Part shown: one piece after another, positions 24,281-37,904 of the stretch
How positions within the stretch are numbered: position 1 is the first letter of the stretch
How the letters are laid out: the number at the start of each line of letters is the position of its first letter
Source of the DNA: Numida meleagris
Lineage: Eukaryota > Chordata > Aves > Galliformes > Numididae
DNA: 64,000 nt
Direction of reading: 5' to 3'
NCBI RefSeq assembly: GCF_002078875.1
Contig: NC_034438.1
Coordinates: 15,792,924-15,856,923 of the forward strand
Notes under the pieces: model-generated
Databases searched by the model: none
Seen by the model: only the letters and a program-made list of their open reading frames with translations
What the model was told of the DNA's origin: nothing
Translations under genes and position numbers: made by a program

Positions 24281-24849
24281 TATAGAATCGCAGAGATTGG
24301 AAGGGACATCTGGAGATCATCTAGTCCAAGAGCCCTGCTAAAACAAGTTCCCTACAGTAAGTTACACAGGAAAGCTTCCAGGTGGGTTTAGAATATATCC
24401 AGAGAAAGAGAATCCACAGCCATCTTATCGTGGGAAGCTTGTTCTAGTACTCTGTCAACTTCAAACTAAAGAAGGTTTTCCTCATGCTCTTATAAATCTT
24501 CCAGTTTCCCCTTGTCCTGTCTTTGAGCAGTAAAAGAGCCCGGCCCCATCCACTGGACTCATGGTTTTCAGGTAATTATAAGCATCACCTCTCAGACTTA
24601 TCCCAAGGCTAACAGTTCCTGCTCTCTCAGCCTTCCCTCATAAGGGAGATCCTTCAGAACCCTAATCATGTTTGCAGTTCTCTATTGGACCCTTTCTAGG
24701 AGATCCCTGTCTGTTGAACTGAGGAACCCAAAAGTGGACACAGTATTCTGGATGTGGCCCCATAAGGGCAGAGTAGAGCAGGAGAACCTCCCTCAACCTG
24801 CTGGTCACGTTTTTTTTTTTTAATGCACTGCTGGCTCATGGCCAACCAT
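24281..24849 (-). mobile_element. CR1 LINE 3' half, antisense
   Basis: This runs from TATAGAATCGCAGAGATTGGAAGGGACATC (3' UTR) through 'CTTGTCCTGTC', 'GCTCTCTCAGCCTTCCCTCATAAGGGAGATCC', 'GACACAGTATTCTGGATGTGGCCCCATAAGGGCAGAGTAGAGCAGGAGAACCTCCCTCAACCTGCTGGTCACG', ending at 'CTGGCTCATGGCC'. These are the standard antisense blocks of CR1 ORF2 and 3' UTR. A T11 run interrupts the right part. Frames are broken by indels. Confidence 0.92.
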
Positions 24850-25283
24850 TAAATAATAATACTTAAATGCATTATTAAATACATTTGAGTAGCAAAATGA
24901 CTGGAGAGTATGTTAGTACAACATCAAAGGACATCAAACCAGAGAAAAGTATTGAGTTCATTGAATAAAACTTACAGACTGTATAGGGTCAGTGGAATTC
25001 AATAGCCACTTCACATCTCGATCCCAAAGGAAACTTACCTGCATGCTCTGACAATGCATTTAGTTCTTGTCTTAGAAATGCTGTATATAAATTGAATGAC
25101 CAAGACCTAAGTGCATGTGTGCTTGTAGTTAAAATAAGCAGGACAAGGAACAATTAAAACTACTAATTATTTACTAAAACACATGAGTCTGCAAGGTGGT
25201 TTTCCACATTATTTTCTAAATTTAAAAGAAATTTTGAAGTGAGATTACCATCAGGTTAGTATGTTTCTGAATTATGCCCTATC
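24850..25283. other. Spacer between two antisense CR1 copies
   Basis: AT-rich sequence without gene or repeat that I can name. Confidence 0.5.
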
Positions 25284-25612
25284 TCATAGAATCATAGAAT
25301 GGCTTAGATTGAATAATCTAGTTCTAACTCTTCTGCCATGGGCTAGTTGCCACCCACTAGATTGGGTTGTCCAGGTTCCCATCCAGTTAGGTGTTGAGCT
25401 CCTCCAGGGATGGGACATACACTGTTTTTCTGTGCAACTTATGCCAGTGCCTCAGCCCCTGCTGAGTAAAGAATTTCCACATAACAGCTAACCTAAATCT
25501 CCCCTCTTTTAGCTTAAACCATTCTGCCTTGTCCTACCATCACGTAAAATTAGTCTCCCTCCTGCTGATAAGCTCTCCTATGTATAGGTACCTACAGTGC
25601 CACCATGCTGTA
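25284..25612 (-). mobile_element. CR1 LINE 3' end, antisense
   Basis: It starts with the antisense CR1 terminus TCATAGAATCATAGAATGGC, followed by 'TTCTGCCATGGGCTAGTTGCCACCCACTAGATTGGGTTGTCCAGG', 'CTCCTCCAGGGATGGGAC', 'CAGTGCCTCAGCCCC' and 'CTTGTCCTACCATCACG'. This gives the 3' UTR and the last part of ORF2. The 76-codon plus-strand frame at 25261-25491 lies within it and is accidental. Confidence 0.92.
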
Positions 25613-27384
25613 TTATTTTTGCAAAACTGTTTTCTGTGACTCTATAAAGCGTACATTGTTAAAATAATAATTTTATGCTGCTTTTTTTTTTGGCTGCTAC
25701 CTCAAGTTTATGGCAAATACCTATAGGTATCACAAACAAGAATTTGATTTTATGTTGGAAATTGACAAACTGAATAATAGTTGTATATATAACTATGCAT
25801 GCATATAGTTATAGTAACTAAAACAACTAATAATTGTAACCCATGAAATATCAGGTAAGAACAATAGTATTTCCAGTACAGCTTTGTATATAGTGGCTTT
25901 TGACAGCCTATAGGTAGTATCTTCAAAATAAAATATCACATGACAAATACTCCATAATTCACCCTATTTACAAAATTTTTCTCGTCTTTTTCCATAAATG
26001 CAGCACAAATATAGTAGGATCCCATGAGACCATTGTTAATAAAATAACAGGCTACACTTTTTGGAAATTGATCATCAAAATGTCATAACAGTCACAGAAA
26101 AACACAAAGAAAACTGTATCTCATTCTACCTAAGTTCACTGATGTATACTAACATGGATAGCTGTGTCTGGACTGAAGATTTCTTCTCAAGTGGTTGTCT
26201 TTGTGTTATTAAAACAGCCAGAAACTCAAATGCTTCAAAGAAGTGTATGAAGGAGCAAGGAGGGATGGACAGTACTGTGTTCTCTAGCAGAACGGTGAGA
26301 TCACAGACAGTGCAAGTGCCATTAAACCTTCCAAGAACATCCTGAGTGCTTTCTGCCTTAACCCTTCTAAGTGAGCAAAATAAAAATAGTGAAGATAGGA
26401 GCTGATGTATCTGATTACAAATGATGAGCTTAAGCATGATTTAATTATACTAAATTAGTTATTTCTACAATGTATTTGCTTTTTTAAATTTTACTTATGC
26501 TAGAGAGAAGAATTAACTGCAAGGATATTTGCTTTTGATTTTTTTTTTCTGGGTTAATTCTTGTCTTTTATAAAAATGCTGTTTGTATTTATCATGTACC
26601 TCGCCAATATCTGAAAGGATCAAGTTCCCCCCCAAATCCTAACTCATTACAATGCAGGATGTGATATTAAATATTTTTACATTTATGCATCAGAACTAAA
26701 CAGAATCTAGCGCTGGAATTCAATCTAAGTCCAGGTTCTGGTTAGTTTAAGGTTTGTTAGGATCCTCCAAATCTGTTAATTCTGCAAAAATTCTAATAAA
26801 ATACAAGATCTTTAATAATAATAGGAAGAAGAATTAGACAGAGAAGGAGAGAAGAAGGAAAACTTAGGAACATCTGAAAAATTATTACTTTGTCTCACTG
26901 GTGAAATGAAGAAGCTCCAGCAAAAATACTGCTTTGCTGGGTTACCTATTAAAATACTCCACTTGAGTATAGAAAACTTGACTTTAAATCATTGCTAACC
27001 CTGTGTATAAGCCTGCATGCACATTGTAATATCATAGTTCACATGAGAGACAGATTAATCATAGAATATCCAGCTTCTTCCTCTTCCTACCAAGATAGTT
27101 CCTCACTACTAGTACACCTTACTATTTTCTCATTTCTTTCTTTTTGATGATAGAAGCCAACACAGATTTGATTGCTTTGAGAGAAAATATGCTGATATTT
27201 TGTGTAGAAATTGTTACTTTAAGGAATCGATATTTCCTAGTTAAAATAACTCCAGAATTCTTGTTTAAAGTTATGCAACAAACAAATATAAAGAGTAAAG
27301 TAAGTAATATAGTGGCAGTCTAATTAATTTATTTCTGAGATCTAGGTTTGTGCATAATCCACAAATATTTTATTCATGACCTTG
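25613..27384. other. AT-rich DNA without a recognisable gene
   Basis: A short inverted repeat with arms TATAACTAT/ATAGTTATA lies at 25788-25813. No other structure was recognised; frames up to 103 codons (26126-26437 minus) have no motif. Confidence 0.5.
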
Positions 27385-27911
27385 TGTCATGGTTTTGTGA
27401 TTTTCGGTTATTGGTATTCCACATCATAACATCATGTAGTGGATATACCTGGTTCTCAGAAGAGAAGGACTTCTACAGTCCCCACGGTACTTTGCTCCTC
27501 TGTTACCATTTCCAGCCGGAGGGCAAAGATAAAAGCTCGCAGTATAAAAACTTGCAGATCACAAGACCTCATCCCTTTTTCCGCCGTCTCTCGTCTTGGC
27601 AGCGCCTTGCTCTCCGGCCGTCTTATCGTAGGTAGTAGAGTAAGGCCTACCTTGATTTTGGGACATTCTCTCTCTCTGTATTGGATTTATCAGCTTAAAT
27701 TGTAATTATATTGTATTATAGTGTGTTGTTTTGCATTCCGATATTTTATTTAGTAAATTAGTTTGTTTCTCCTCAGATTGTTGCCGCTGTTCTTTGCTCT
27801 CAGGGCCATCTCCTTACCCTTTTCCCCTTTTCCCTTTTCACAGGGTGTGGACCCATGGATCCCCGTCCCCTTTGTCACGGAATCGGGCCGAACGCCTGTA
27901 AACCGTTGACA
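27385..27911 (+). mobile_element. Solo LTR, TGTCA...TGACA family, copy 1 (full length, 527 bp)
   Basis: It begins TGTCATGG and ends CCGTTGACA, so TGTCA/TGACA form the inverted ends. Five-base flanks are CCTTG on the left and CCTTA on the right, a probable 5-bp target duplication with one mutation, as in class III (ERVL-like) elements. A TATAAAA box is at 27543-27549. No gag/pol sequence adjoins, so it is solo. Two other copies of the family are at 45899 and 49730, all on the plus strand. The likely group is an avian ERVL LTR; I cannot give a certain family name. Confidence 0.85.
27543..27549 (+). promoter_or_regulatory. LTR TATA box (TATAAAA)
   Basis: The box lies within a stretch (CTCGCAGTATAAAAA) that is absent from both other copies of this LTR family in the window, which read directly from GATAAAA to CTTGCAGATCAC. 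Confidence 0.5.
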
Positions 27912-30900
27912 CCTTATAAAAATTTGCTTTTTCATTGGGTCTTTCTGTTTCTAAGTTGAATGATTGTGTTCACACAACAAGGATGCTTACATTTTATGAA
28001 GATGAGCAAATGTTTTAGTTATACATGTGCCTGAATGTAATATTCTTGCTAGGAAAAAACAATCTGATTAGTTCTTGAGGGTTAAGTGTCCTCAGGATTA
28101 TCTCAGCATAAGTGAGTGTTTCATGTTCCAGAGGCAGCTAGTGTTCAGAACCTCTAGAGACTGTAACGTAAGTCTTTCAGTTCTCAGTTACAGTGAAACA
28201 TTATTCCTGGTGGCATTCTCTGGTTTAACTCACAACATCTTTCTGTAGAAGTCAACTGGTGATTGACATGAAATTAATTGCAGGTGTAATTCAATATCTT
28301 TCACTTATAGGTTTCAGATTATCACCTAAAATAAATACCTAGTTAACAGACATCTTTAAAAATATATAATATCAACACTTGCATGCATGGAAATATTTAT
28401 TTTCATTCTTCTTGAGAATGCATTACTGTCTAAAAGGAAAATCAGGAAGAAAAACTACATCTCAATATGTCTGCAGAGTTTGTAAATTCCATACCAATTA
28501 TGTCCCATTTATAAAGTTCCTGAAAATGTGGTGTTCTCAACAATTCCAGATCAGAACTTGTTTCTGAGACCTATGTTCATAAATCAAAATATAGGATAAA
28601 AACAGTATTTATTGACAGTTGGATTTGAACAGAATTTTCCTTCCCAAAAGTTCAGGTAGGACTATGCTAGCAGTAGTTCGACTGAGTGTAAGTAAATTGA
28701 AAGCATTTTTAGAAAGCTCAGCTCCATGCAGTCTCTTACAGATGCTTGTCTCAGCAAGCAGGTTCTACTTCCTTCTCTGTGATTTGAACTGGAACTCCAA
28801 TCCAAAATTGGATGTTTCAAATCAGACTTGGCTCCCTGTGCAAATGCTCTTTGGAAGAATTTCCCTGAGTGTATAAATGAAAGTCCCTTTCTGATCAAAC
28901 AATTAAAAACACCTACTGACCTTAATAAATGTAGACAATTTTAAATTGGCTAATATTTAAACATTAACATTTACAGCTTCCAAAATATAACAATTTGCCT
29001 TTTTTTTTCACCACTCTACTTTAAAGAGAAGAATGTATTATATTATGGTAAGAAGGTAATAGAAAAGGAAGGATTTTTAAGTCCTATGTTGTTTTCAGGT
29101 TTCGCTGTATTGTGTACAAACCTTTTCTCCTTAGCCAGAAAATCTCAAGTGAGTTATGTGCACATCAGCTGGAGCTGCCACTGGCTGCATTCATATTGGA
29201 TACTGGGGGGTGTGAGTGAGACCTGGCTTTTTGCCTATCCTCATCCATCTCATGATCCAATTTACTGTCTTTGCATCCTGTCTTCAAGAGGTCTTTACAT
29301 AACCAGTGTCAGTTCTAGGCTGCTATCGTCTTTCAATGAGCAGAGGACATTCTGTCTATGTAGTGAGATTTCATCGTCTTGAGAACTATTGCTATAGGAC
29401 CTGAAAGTTACAGTGTAGATATCATTTCCTGGCTTTTACTCATAAGACTGAGTAGTGGAACACAGCTGAAACCACAATTCATGTCATTTTGCCCCTCACT
29501 GAGAAATCACCTTGAGCTTCAGAAGCTGTTGTCATGAAGGGATCAAGTAGATGACCAGTAATTAATCCATGTTTGCATTTCAGACAATATTTAAAGATCT
29601 TCAATGGGAACTTGTTCTAGTATCTACATTTAAAAAAAAAAAAGTTATAATCTTCTGCGGATTTATAGCATCAAATCATATCAGTCTTGCCAGCGTAGAT
29701 CTGAAGCTCATGAGAATATTGCTCCAGGAGGATCCAAAATGTTATTTTTCCTGTTCTAAAGTGATGTACAGGGTGATGCAGCTGGTTGCAAAAACATTTT
29801 TCTCTCTATGCAATCGCTATGTTTGGTCTGTTCAAAGGCTTCCTCACAACTCCCTCATTTATTCCTTATTGCATTGAAAGTGCAGGTTTGCCTTTTTAAT
29901 ATAGTTATTTGCTTTTGCTTATTCATCTCTGTAATTTACTCTGAGCAGTGTATTCTCCTAAAAGTGCTGCTTGAGATTGCAGACAGCCTTCAGCGAGTGG
30001 ATGAGCAGCAGCTATGAGTAATAGTTTCTTGGCAACATGTTCCTAACTAGGCCAGATCAGAATAATGTTTCTCTAGTTTTTTTCTCCTGCTATTCAGAGG
30101 CCTACCCAGCCTAAGGGACTTGAAAAGACCTGCTGATGTCTGATGCTGGATAACTGAAATAGATAAATTCACTATAGGTCACACTCACAGCTGCCTGCTT
30201 CTGTCCCCCCTCCAATATGATAAATTTTTTGTCTCTCTGTTTTTACGTTGCTAACGTGGGTACACTGAGTAATTGAATTGTATCATATTTGCACACACAA
30301 ATATTTCCATCTGGAAATATTTGAGCAAGTTCATCTTTTGTACTCACACATGACACTTTATTGAATGCATAATTTAGCACTTATTTTCAGAACAAATAGC
30401 TTGGAAAAATTGCATGCACAATTGATAGTAATTGAGTGTGCAACCTCACATTGGAGCTTATTAACATATTCATTCTGTCTAAGTTCCGTGTACAAATACA
30501 GAACATGCTTTTTGACACAAAGATTGTATCAGGCAGCAGAAACAATGTGAACATCAGATCAGTACATGGTGCAACTAAGAATGCAATGCAGGGAGATAGC
30601 ACAGAGAAACATGTAGACTACTTTTGAATTTCAAACCTGTGATTCAGACACATAAAATCACAATTGTATTTTTCCTCTACAAGAAATCAGAACATACAGA
30701 AGTATAAATATGGAGATATTTATATTATGATATAAAGTTGGCATACTTGCACAGAACAGAGAAGAGATCTCATATGCAAGAACAGGATTCCTTAGATAAC
30801 ACCTGTCTTTTGCAGGGGAATGATATACAAATTTTTAGCTTGCAATCTATAAAATAAAGAGGTCTTAGCAACAGAACATAGATATACTAAACCAGTATGG

Positions 30901-32200
30901 TAACGTTTACAAAATGTTCTCTATGTGCTCTCACTAGAACATGTACAAAACCATAAATCTTTTTAAACAAATAACTGACAAATAAAGGAAACTGCAACAG
31001 TATAAATTCACTATGAACCAAGGTTATGTATTTAATAGTACAGTTTTCCAGAGTATGTCTTTCACCATTGATGCATTACATAAGAGTATTTGACAAGGTT
31101 ACAATTTGTGTTACTAATGGAAATTCTTTTCAAGAATTAACCTTTAGGCAATAAAGAATGACAGATATTCAAATATTCTGAAATGAGTATTTGAATTGAA
31201 AATTTATATTCATTTTTCTCCCCAGTAGAATTTCCATCCTGCATTGCAGTATGTCACACACACAATTGAATTCTTAACAGCTGCCATTCAAAGAAGCTGC
31301 AGAGGACCATTTGGAAGTAATATTTTGCTCTGTGTGACATCTCATTTTTTCTCCTCAGAAATCATAATTTTTTACACACCTAGTAGTCTTCCTAACAGGA
31401 AACCAGCTCTGCCTGTCATTTTGATTGGGGAGGTACCTTGTTTTCCAGGTCACTGGCTTGAATTCTGGAGACAAGATATTCATGAGAGACCTATGTGGGG
31501 AATTTACATCTCAGTGCAGAGTTTTCCTCTCCATTTGTCAGCATGCCAGGTCAGTGAGTTGCTCTCTTGTCAGAGGGAAGATAATGGTTGCTGCATTGCC
31601 TCCCGCTTATTACACACTCAGTGCATCTGACCTTCGTGTAAGACCCCCCAAAGCATTCTGATTTTTGGCTTTCCTCATGCCTTAACTCAAGCCCCCTTCC
31701 AGGTGAACCTACAGTCTGTGAGTTTGGGTAACTGTTTTTTTTTGCTCCCAAAATCACATTTTCACTCACGTATCCTATTGCTGCAGATTCTTGTATTTTA
31801 CAAAAGAATAGGATGCTTCCAATTATTGTTATATTGGTGGAGAGACACAGAGATACTACAGTCAAAAGCGTAATATAATGTTCTTATTTGTTAACACTGG
31901 AAAATCCTGCAAGGGTTATTGTATTATTAAAATCATTTTTTGCACCTCCATCCATTTTTATTAATTCTTCAATAGTTAAAAAAAACCCATAATAATGAAT
32001 GCTTCTCTTTAGGGTTCTTTAATTTAGGAAAAAAAACTATGTATTAATTAGTATAAATTTTTTGCCTCTCATAATCTGTTATGCTATCTAAGTGCTTCTC
32101 ATACATATACAGCAAAATCAGTGGCTGCAGGTATTCACACTTTAATTTTTGTTTTGATTTTTCTGAGGCCAGATCTAATATCTATTCAAGTCAACTACAA
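27912..32200. other. 4.3 kb of AT-rich DNA without a recognisable gene
   Basis: Frames of up to 128 codons (31244-31630 plus) show no known domain and no coding-like composition. I see no transposon that I can name. Small A-runs occur near 29631. Confidence 0.5.
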
Positions 32201-33464
32201 TGGATGACCCTGGTAACAACTGACCTGTCAGTCTCACCTCTGTACTGGGAAAGATAATGGAGCAGATTCTCCTGGAAGCCGTGGTAAGGCACATGGAAGA
32301 CAGGGAGGTGATACAGGAGAACCAGCACGTCTTCACCAGGGGCAGGTCCTCCATAACTTCACCAAGGGCAGGTCCTGCCTAACCAGCCTAGTGACGTTCT
32401 ATGATGGTGTAACCGCATCAGTGGACAAGCGAAGAGCCACTGATGTCATCTATGTGGATGCCAGTAAGGTTTTTGACACTGTGCCCCACAAATTCCCTCT
32501 CTCCGAACTGGAAAGATATGGATTTGATGAGTGAACTTCTCATTGGCTGAGGAACTGGCTGCAGGATCAAGCCCAGAGAGTGATAGTCAATGGCTCAATG
32601 TCCAGATGGAGATCAGTGATGAGTAGTGTCCCTCGTGGTTCAGTGCTGGAACTAATACTCTTTAATAACTTCATCAGTGACATCAGCAGTGGGGTCGAGT
32701 GCACCCTCAGTAATTTTGCTGATGACACCAAGCTGTGGGGTGTGGTCAACAGGGACAGGATGCCATCCAGAGAGACCAAGAAAAGCTGCAGCAGTGGGCC
32801 CAGGTGAGCCTCATAAGGTTCAACAAATCCAAGTGCAAGTTCTTGCACCTGAGTCAGGGCAACCCTCAGTACTAATAAAAGCTGAGGGATATAAGGATGG
32901 AGTAAAACCCTGCAAAAAGTCTTGGGAGTGCTGGTGGATGGGAAGCTGAACATGAGACTGCATCCAGATGCGGAGTCCTCAGTACAGGAGAGACATGGAC
33001 ATGTTGGAGTACATCCTGAGGAGAGCCACAAAAATGATCTGAGGGGTGGAACACCTCCTTTGCGAGGACAGTCTGAGAGAGCTGGGGCTGTTCAGCCTGG
33101 AAAAGAGAAGGCTCGGGGGAGACCTGAGAGCAGCCTTTCAGTATCTAATGGGGGACTATAGGAAAGAAGGGATTAGACTCTTTAGAAAGATCTGTTGTGA
33201 CAGGATAAGGGGAAATAATTTCAAAGTAAAGGATGGGAGATTTAGATTAGATGTAAGGAAGATTTTTACAGTAAATGTGATGAGGCAGTGGAACAGGTTG
33301 CCCAGAGATGTGATGGATGCCCTGTCCTTGGAGACATTCAAGGTCAGGCTGGCCCAAACTCTGAGCAATCTGATCTAGGTATAGATGTCCCTGTTCACTG
33401 CAGGGAAGTTGGACTGGATGACATTTAAAGGTCCCTTCCAACTCACAGAATTCTATGATTCTAT
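32201..33464 (+). mobile_element. CR1 LINE, long 3' portion, decayed
   Basis: A 1.26-kb sense CR1 begins in the reverse-transcriptase region with the 'DPGNxxPVSLTSV' block (GATGACCCTGGTAACAACTGACCTGTCAG) and ends ATTCTATGATTCTAT. Visible reverse-transcriptase motifs are a degenerate '[15 protein letters not shown]' segment near 32445-32490, 'GSVLELILFNNFISDI' near 32640-32690 and 'FADDTKLWG' near 32714-32740. Many indels and stops break ORF2, and a further run of 110 codons at 33046-33378 covers the C-terminus. A direct repeat of a 20-bp block (32331-32350 and 32357-32376) disturbs the region before motif A. It is a dead copy. Confidence 0.95.
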
Positions 33465-36400
33465 ATCACTGCTCTGGTGTAACACTCAGTCAACATCTCC
33501 ATGTATTTGTAGTCAAGTTTCTCTCCAATAAGCCTGTCTTCAATGTAAATAGTTCAAGATATAGGAGATAAAAAAAATAGTTTAAAGGCATAATATATGA
33601 GCGATTAAGCAAATTAATGTGAAGAGGAAACATGCGGACTGTGACATACATGTAATTTTTCAATTTATTTCGATTTTTTAAAAATATTACAATATTCAGA
33701 GACTTAAACTTTTAAATAAATTAATAAATATTTCAATTATTTCTGCCACTAATAAGTTATTAACTCTTAATTTAAAAACTACAATTTGTTTTCTATATCA
33801 ACATGCTGGAAGATTATAAATGTAGCTTAATATATGCCACACACAATGGAAGTCAGAATAATATCCCAGGACAATCATTAGTGTGTGCTGATGTGAGGAT
33901 CCCTTGATGCCTTGATATCCTGCCCTCCTGCACAATGACTGTCTCAAAGTTAAGCAAACCAAGGAGACTCCCTGAAATGATTAAGCATTGAGCAAATACT
34001 TTTTTATATATAATTGAATCAAAATAAATCTTTGGTAAACACTACCCTTTGCAATGGAAAAAAAAAAAAGTCATAATAAAGCTATACATATTCTAAAAAG
34101 CAAGAATATACACAAAGTTTATGTTGCTAATATTATCATCTACTTCCCAATCTGATTTGCCTCATATATAATCTTGGAAAAGATATTCATTGGAAGGGTC
34201 TAAAAATCTTGAAGAATTTTGGATTTTAGGAAAATCTGGGGAAGACGGAAAAAAACAGAGCATCTGTGGCTCATAATTGAGTTCCAAAATCTACTCCAGA
34301 GGGAATTAAAAATATCCTAATAATAGTTGAATCTGTTTATTTTACGTAGGCTTACAATAAGATCAATTTACAGAAATATTATTGCATTCAGGTATGTTTT
34401 TCGACTTAGTCACAGGAGTATGAAGACTGTGTGGTATTTGTATTTTCAGAAAATAGATGAGTATCTAAAACATAAGAAAAAGTGCCCAGGAAAAGAAATA
34501 CAAATGTGTCTAAAAAAGAACAAACACAATAATGAGACTTAAACAATCAAGTGTCTTTGTAAATCAGTATAATAATAAGAATCCTGTTTTGTGTTTTAGA
34601 ATACCATTTCACTGCTTTATTTTCTTGCAATTATTTGAAAATAACCTAGATAACTTTACAATCAAGGTATTTCCTCTCTGCTCCCTGGTATACACCAGAC
34701 TGCCTGAGGAGATGATCGACATCCTAAGGCGTCCACAGCATAATCAGTCTGAAGAGCCTACAGTATTAAAATTCTAACTAATGATAATCAAAAAGAAATA
34801 AAAACAATAACAAGGTTGTGTAAAAACAAAAGAAACAACAACAACAAAAAAAAAACACAGATAAAATTCTACATCTGATTTAATGGAGCAAGTAGATAAT
34901 TCCTCTGTATGCTGCTAATGTGCATTCTCAAGATATATATCTTTTACATGAAACAAACTTCTCAGGTGGCTCTCAGTGGGAATTGATCAAACTACACCCA
35001 GAGATAATACTTATGATTATTCAGTAAAAATTTTCAAGTCGGTTGGAGAAGTGATCACAAAGCACAGCATTTTGTACATAATTAAAATGATGAGATGCTT
35101 TTTGTACAGTTTATAGTATCTAATAGCTAGAAATCACGCACATACTGAAGTAGTCATACAGGACCACTGTCCAGCAAGGTTTTATGAACTGGACTGAATA
35201 CAGTCTGGGGAACCTCATCTGATACACGTGAAAACTCTTGCTGTAGAGATTTCCAACATTATTTAGTCAGCAACAAAACATCCTGCCTGTCAGAGATTTC
35301 ACTCCCCACACAAGCGTTGCCCTACAATAACATCACAAAATATTTTTAAAAACACTGTCTGAATCTGTGGAACAGCTGAGATCATCTAATGCAGGTGATT
35401 GTCCTGATTCAAATTTAACAAAAGTTATTACGATTTAGATAATCAAGTACCTACTGGATGGCAAGAGAGGAAGTTGCAAAACAGTTCTGTTGAGGCTCAC
35501 TGCAAACCATGTATTTCAGTAAAATATCATCTGGAATGAGCAGAGATAGGCAAGAGGGAGTTTTTGTCTAATAATGGGATGTCAGAAAATATGCTCTCAC
35601 TGCATTACCATTGGGATTAAATAAACATGTAAATTTATGGTGACTGGTAAGAAAGGAGAGTTTGCCCACTGGGCTAATTTTCCCAAATTCTTATCACTAC
35701 TCCCCAAAATAGATTTTGCAAACTCTTGGAAAAGCCTTGGAAGGCACCACTGATAGTGTAACTCTTCTGAAAGTGCTTTATGCAGTAATAGATCAAAGGG
35801 GTTTGAAATGAGATGATCCTCTTAGAAGAAATGAAGAATATTCAATTAAGATATGACAAGATTATGCCATATGATACTTAATGAATTTCAGAAGGTACGT
35901 TAAGCTACCATTACTGCTGGGAGTATAGACTGCATATGCTTTATTTCCTCTTGTTTATCTGAGCCTTTCAGTACTTCTCAAGAGCACTGAAATTGGAGAT
36001 GTTCTCTGTTATGCTCTAGACTCAGATGCACAGGCTCAGACTCAGATGCTTAGGCTGTTGAATAACTTTCTGGAAAAGACATCACACAGTTGTCCAGGTA
36101 TGTATACAGAATCCACAACGTTACTATTTTATATATATCTTAAAAGGAAGAGACTAATACTATTTTATCTTGGAAAGAAAATATCCTCCTGGAAAATAAA
36201 TTGGGTAAGGTTCTAAGGAATTACCTTGGTAAGTCAAAAATATTTTGTTTTCCTTAAAATAGTCTGAAAGACAGAACATCATTCTTTCAAACACAGCAAG
36301 TGATAGTCAAGATCACAACGTCACATCCCAATTTTCCGTGGTCTTGTCTGTATTAGTTTTAGAAAAACAGCATTAGGAATTTTATCACAACATCCATTTT

Positions 36401-37904
36401 GAATAAAAAAGTTTGAAAATCATGCTAACTAGTGACTTTTTGGTCACAGGGATTGGATATACTCATGTGATTCATTCACCTTTGATTCCTGCAAACTGAA
36501 ATGTTTTCTTTCATACTTTCAAAAATTAAGAGATCTATGGATTAAGAACCCATGATTTCCATGCTACAATGATGTGTGAAATAAGTAGTAATGGCAAATA
36601 CTATACTTAAATACGATGCTAATTACTTGAATTGTGCAATAAACTGTCCAGTACAGCTGTTTACAGAAGACCTTCAAACCCTGAGGTGAAAATCCAGAAG
36701 CTTGTTCCAATAAGGAATAAAGATACTAGAGAATAAATATGACTTTTGAGACAAAATACAGGAGAGGGGAAAGATTACTCAAAGACATTGACATATGTAT
36801 TACAAAAATAATAATAATAATAAAAAACCCAGAAAGTCTACACGGTACACATAAACATATATTATTAATAACTAATTAAGTATTTGATTTGAAGGAAAGA
36901 GTAGACAAAATGGACTGAAATAGACTGAATTCATACCATATACATGATAATAACATTTTGCAGGTGTTATTTAATTTCATTAGATGCTATTGTGATAATT
37001 GACTGGTATACTTTGAAACAGATAAAATTTTGTTTCTCTCAGTTCCTATACAATAATTTCTAATTTTAAGTGATCATCACGCAAAAGAAATACTGTTGTA
37101 AAGGCAAAACTTTTTTCTTGTTTTCTTTTTCTAATAAAGGAAACAAGAATAATTTCTCTATACCATTCTCAAGTGGCTTTAAAGCTAAGCAGACACAGAA
37201 ACATATTAATGATTTGCTAGTTATAGGATTATGCTACCGAAGGACCAATGAGATAAATAGAAGATGAAATGCAAAAATCTACACTCTCAAAACTTCAAGT
37301 CTCCAATATATCTTATAGCTGTATGTCTTAATGAGTTTTTAATACATCTCTTCCCTTTTGTGATTGGATTTTTCAGAACTAAAGCTCCAAGATCACTAGC
37401 AACTTAGCAAATTAGCAAAACTTTTCCTGAACATGTCCTCTCTACATGTAAACAGGAAATCTTCATTATTCTTATGTATGCATTCTATTTTTATATTTTT
37501 GTTATTTTATGAAGTATTACAGTTCACTAAAAAAACACCTTATGTATTTATGAAAAAATAGGTAATTCGTTTTTGGCTCTTAACCTATCTAAACTGAATG
37601 AACAACAGTAATGAATCTGTCAGATGTTTTAATATTTAGCTACTCTAAAAGGGAGCCGTTCCATTTTTTGAACAAGACCACAGATGAGGATTTGCTCCCC
37701 AGAGTTCCTACATTCAGATGACAATTACTGAGATTCTATCCATGCTGAAAACGTAGCTATGACAACTAACGTTCAAGATCCTTTCTCCTTTTCTTGTTAT
37801 TAACCACTTAGATGTTATTAAATGTGCTGATAGGCATCTTCACAGTTTCTTAGCACATAGCCAGGTGCTCTAAAAGCATAAAGGTTTCATTACCACATCA
37901 ACTA
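33465..37904. other. 4.4 kb of AT-rich DNA without a recognisable gene
   Basis: It holds A-runs (34058-34069, 34848-34857), an AAT run near 36807-36825 and a short imperfect direct repeat (ACTCAGATGC...AGGCT twice) near 36018-36057. I see no gene or transposon that I can name. Confidence 0.5.

Noticed and set aside
31244..31630. 128-codon plus-strand open frame
   Set aside because: No recognised domain, and it overlaps another open frame in a different reading; treated as chance.
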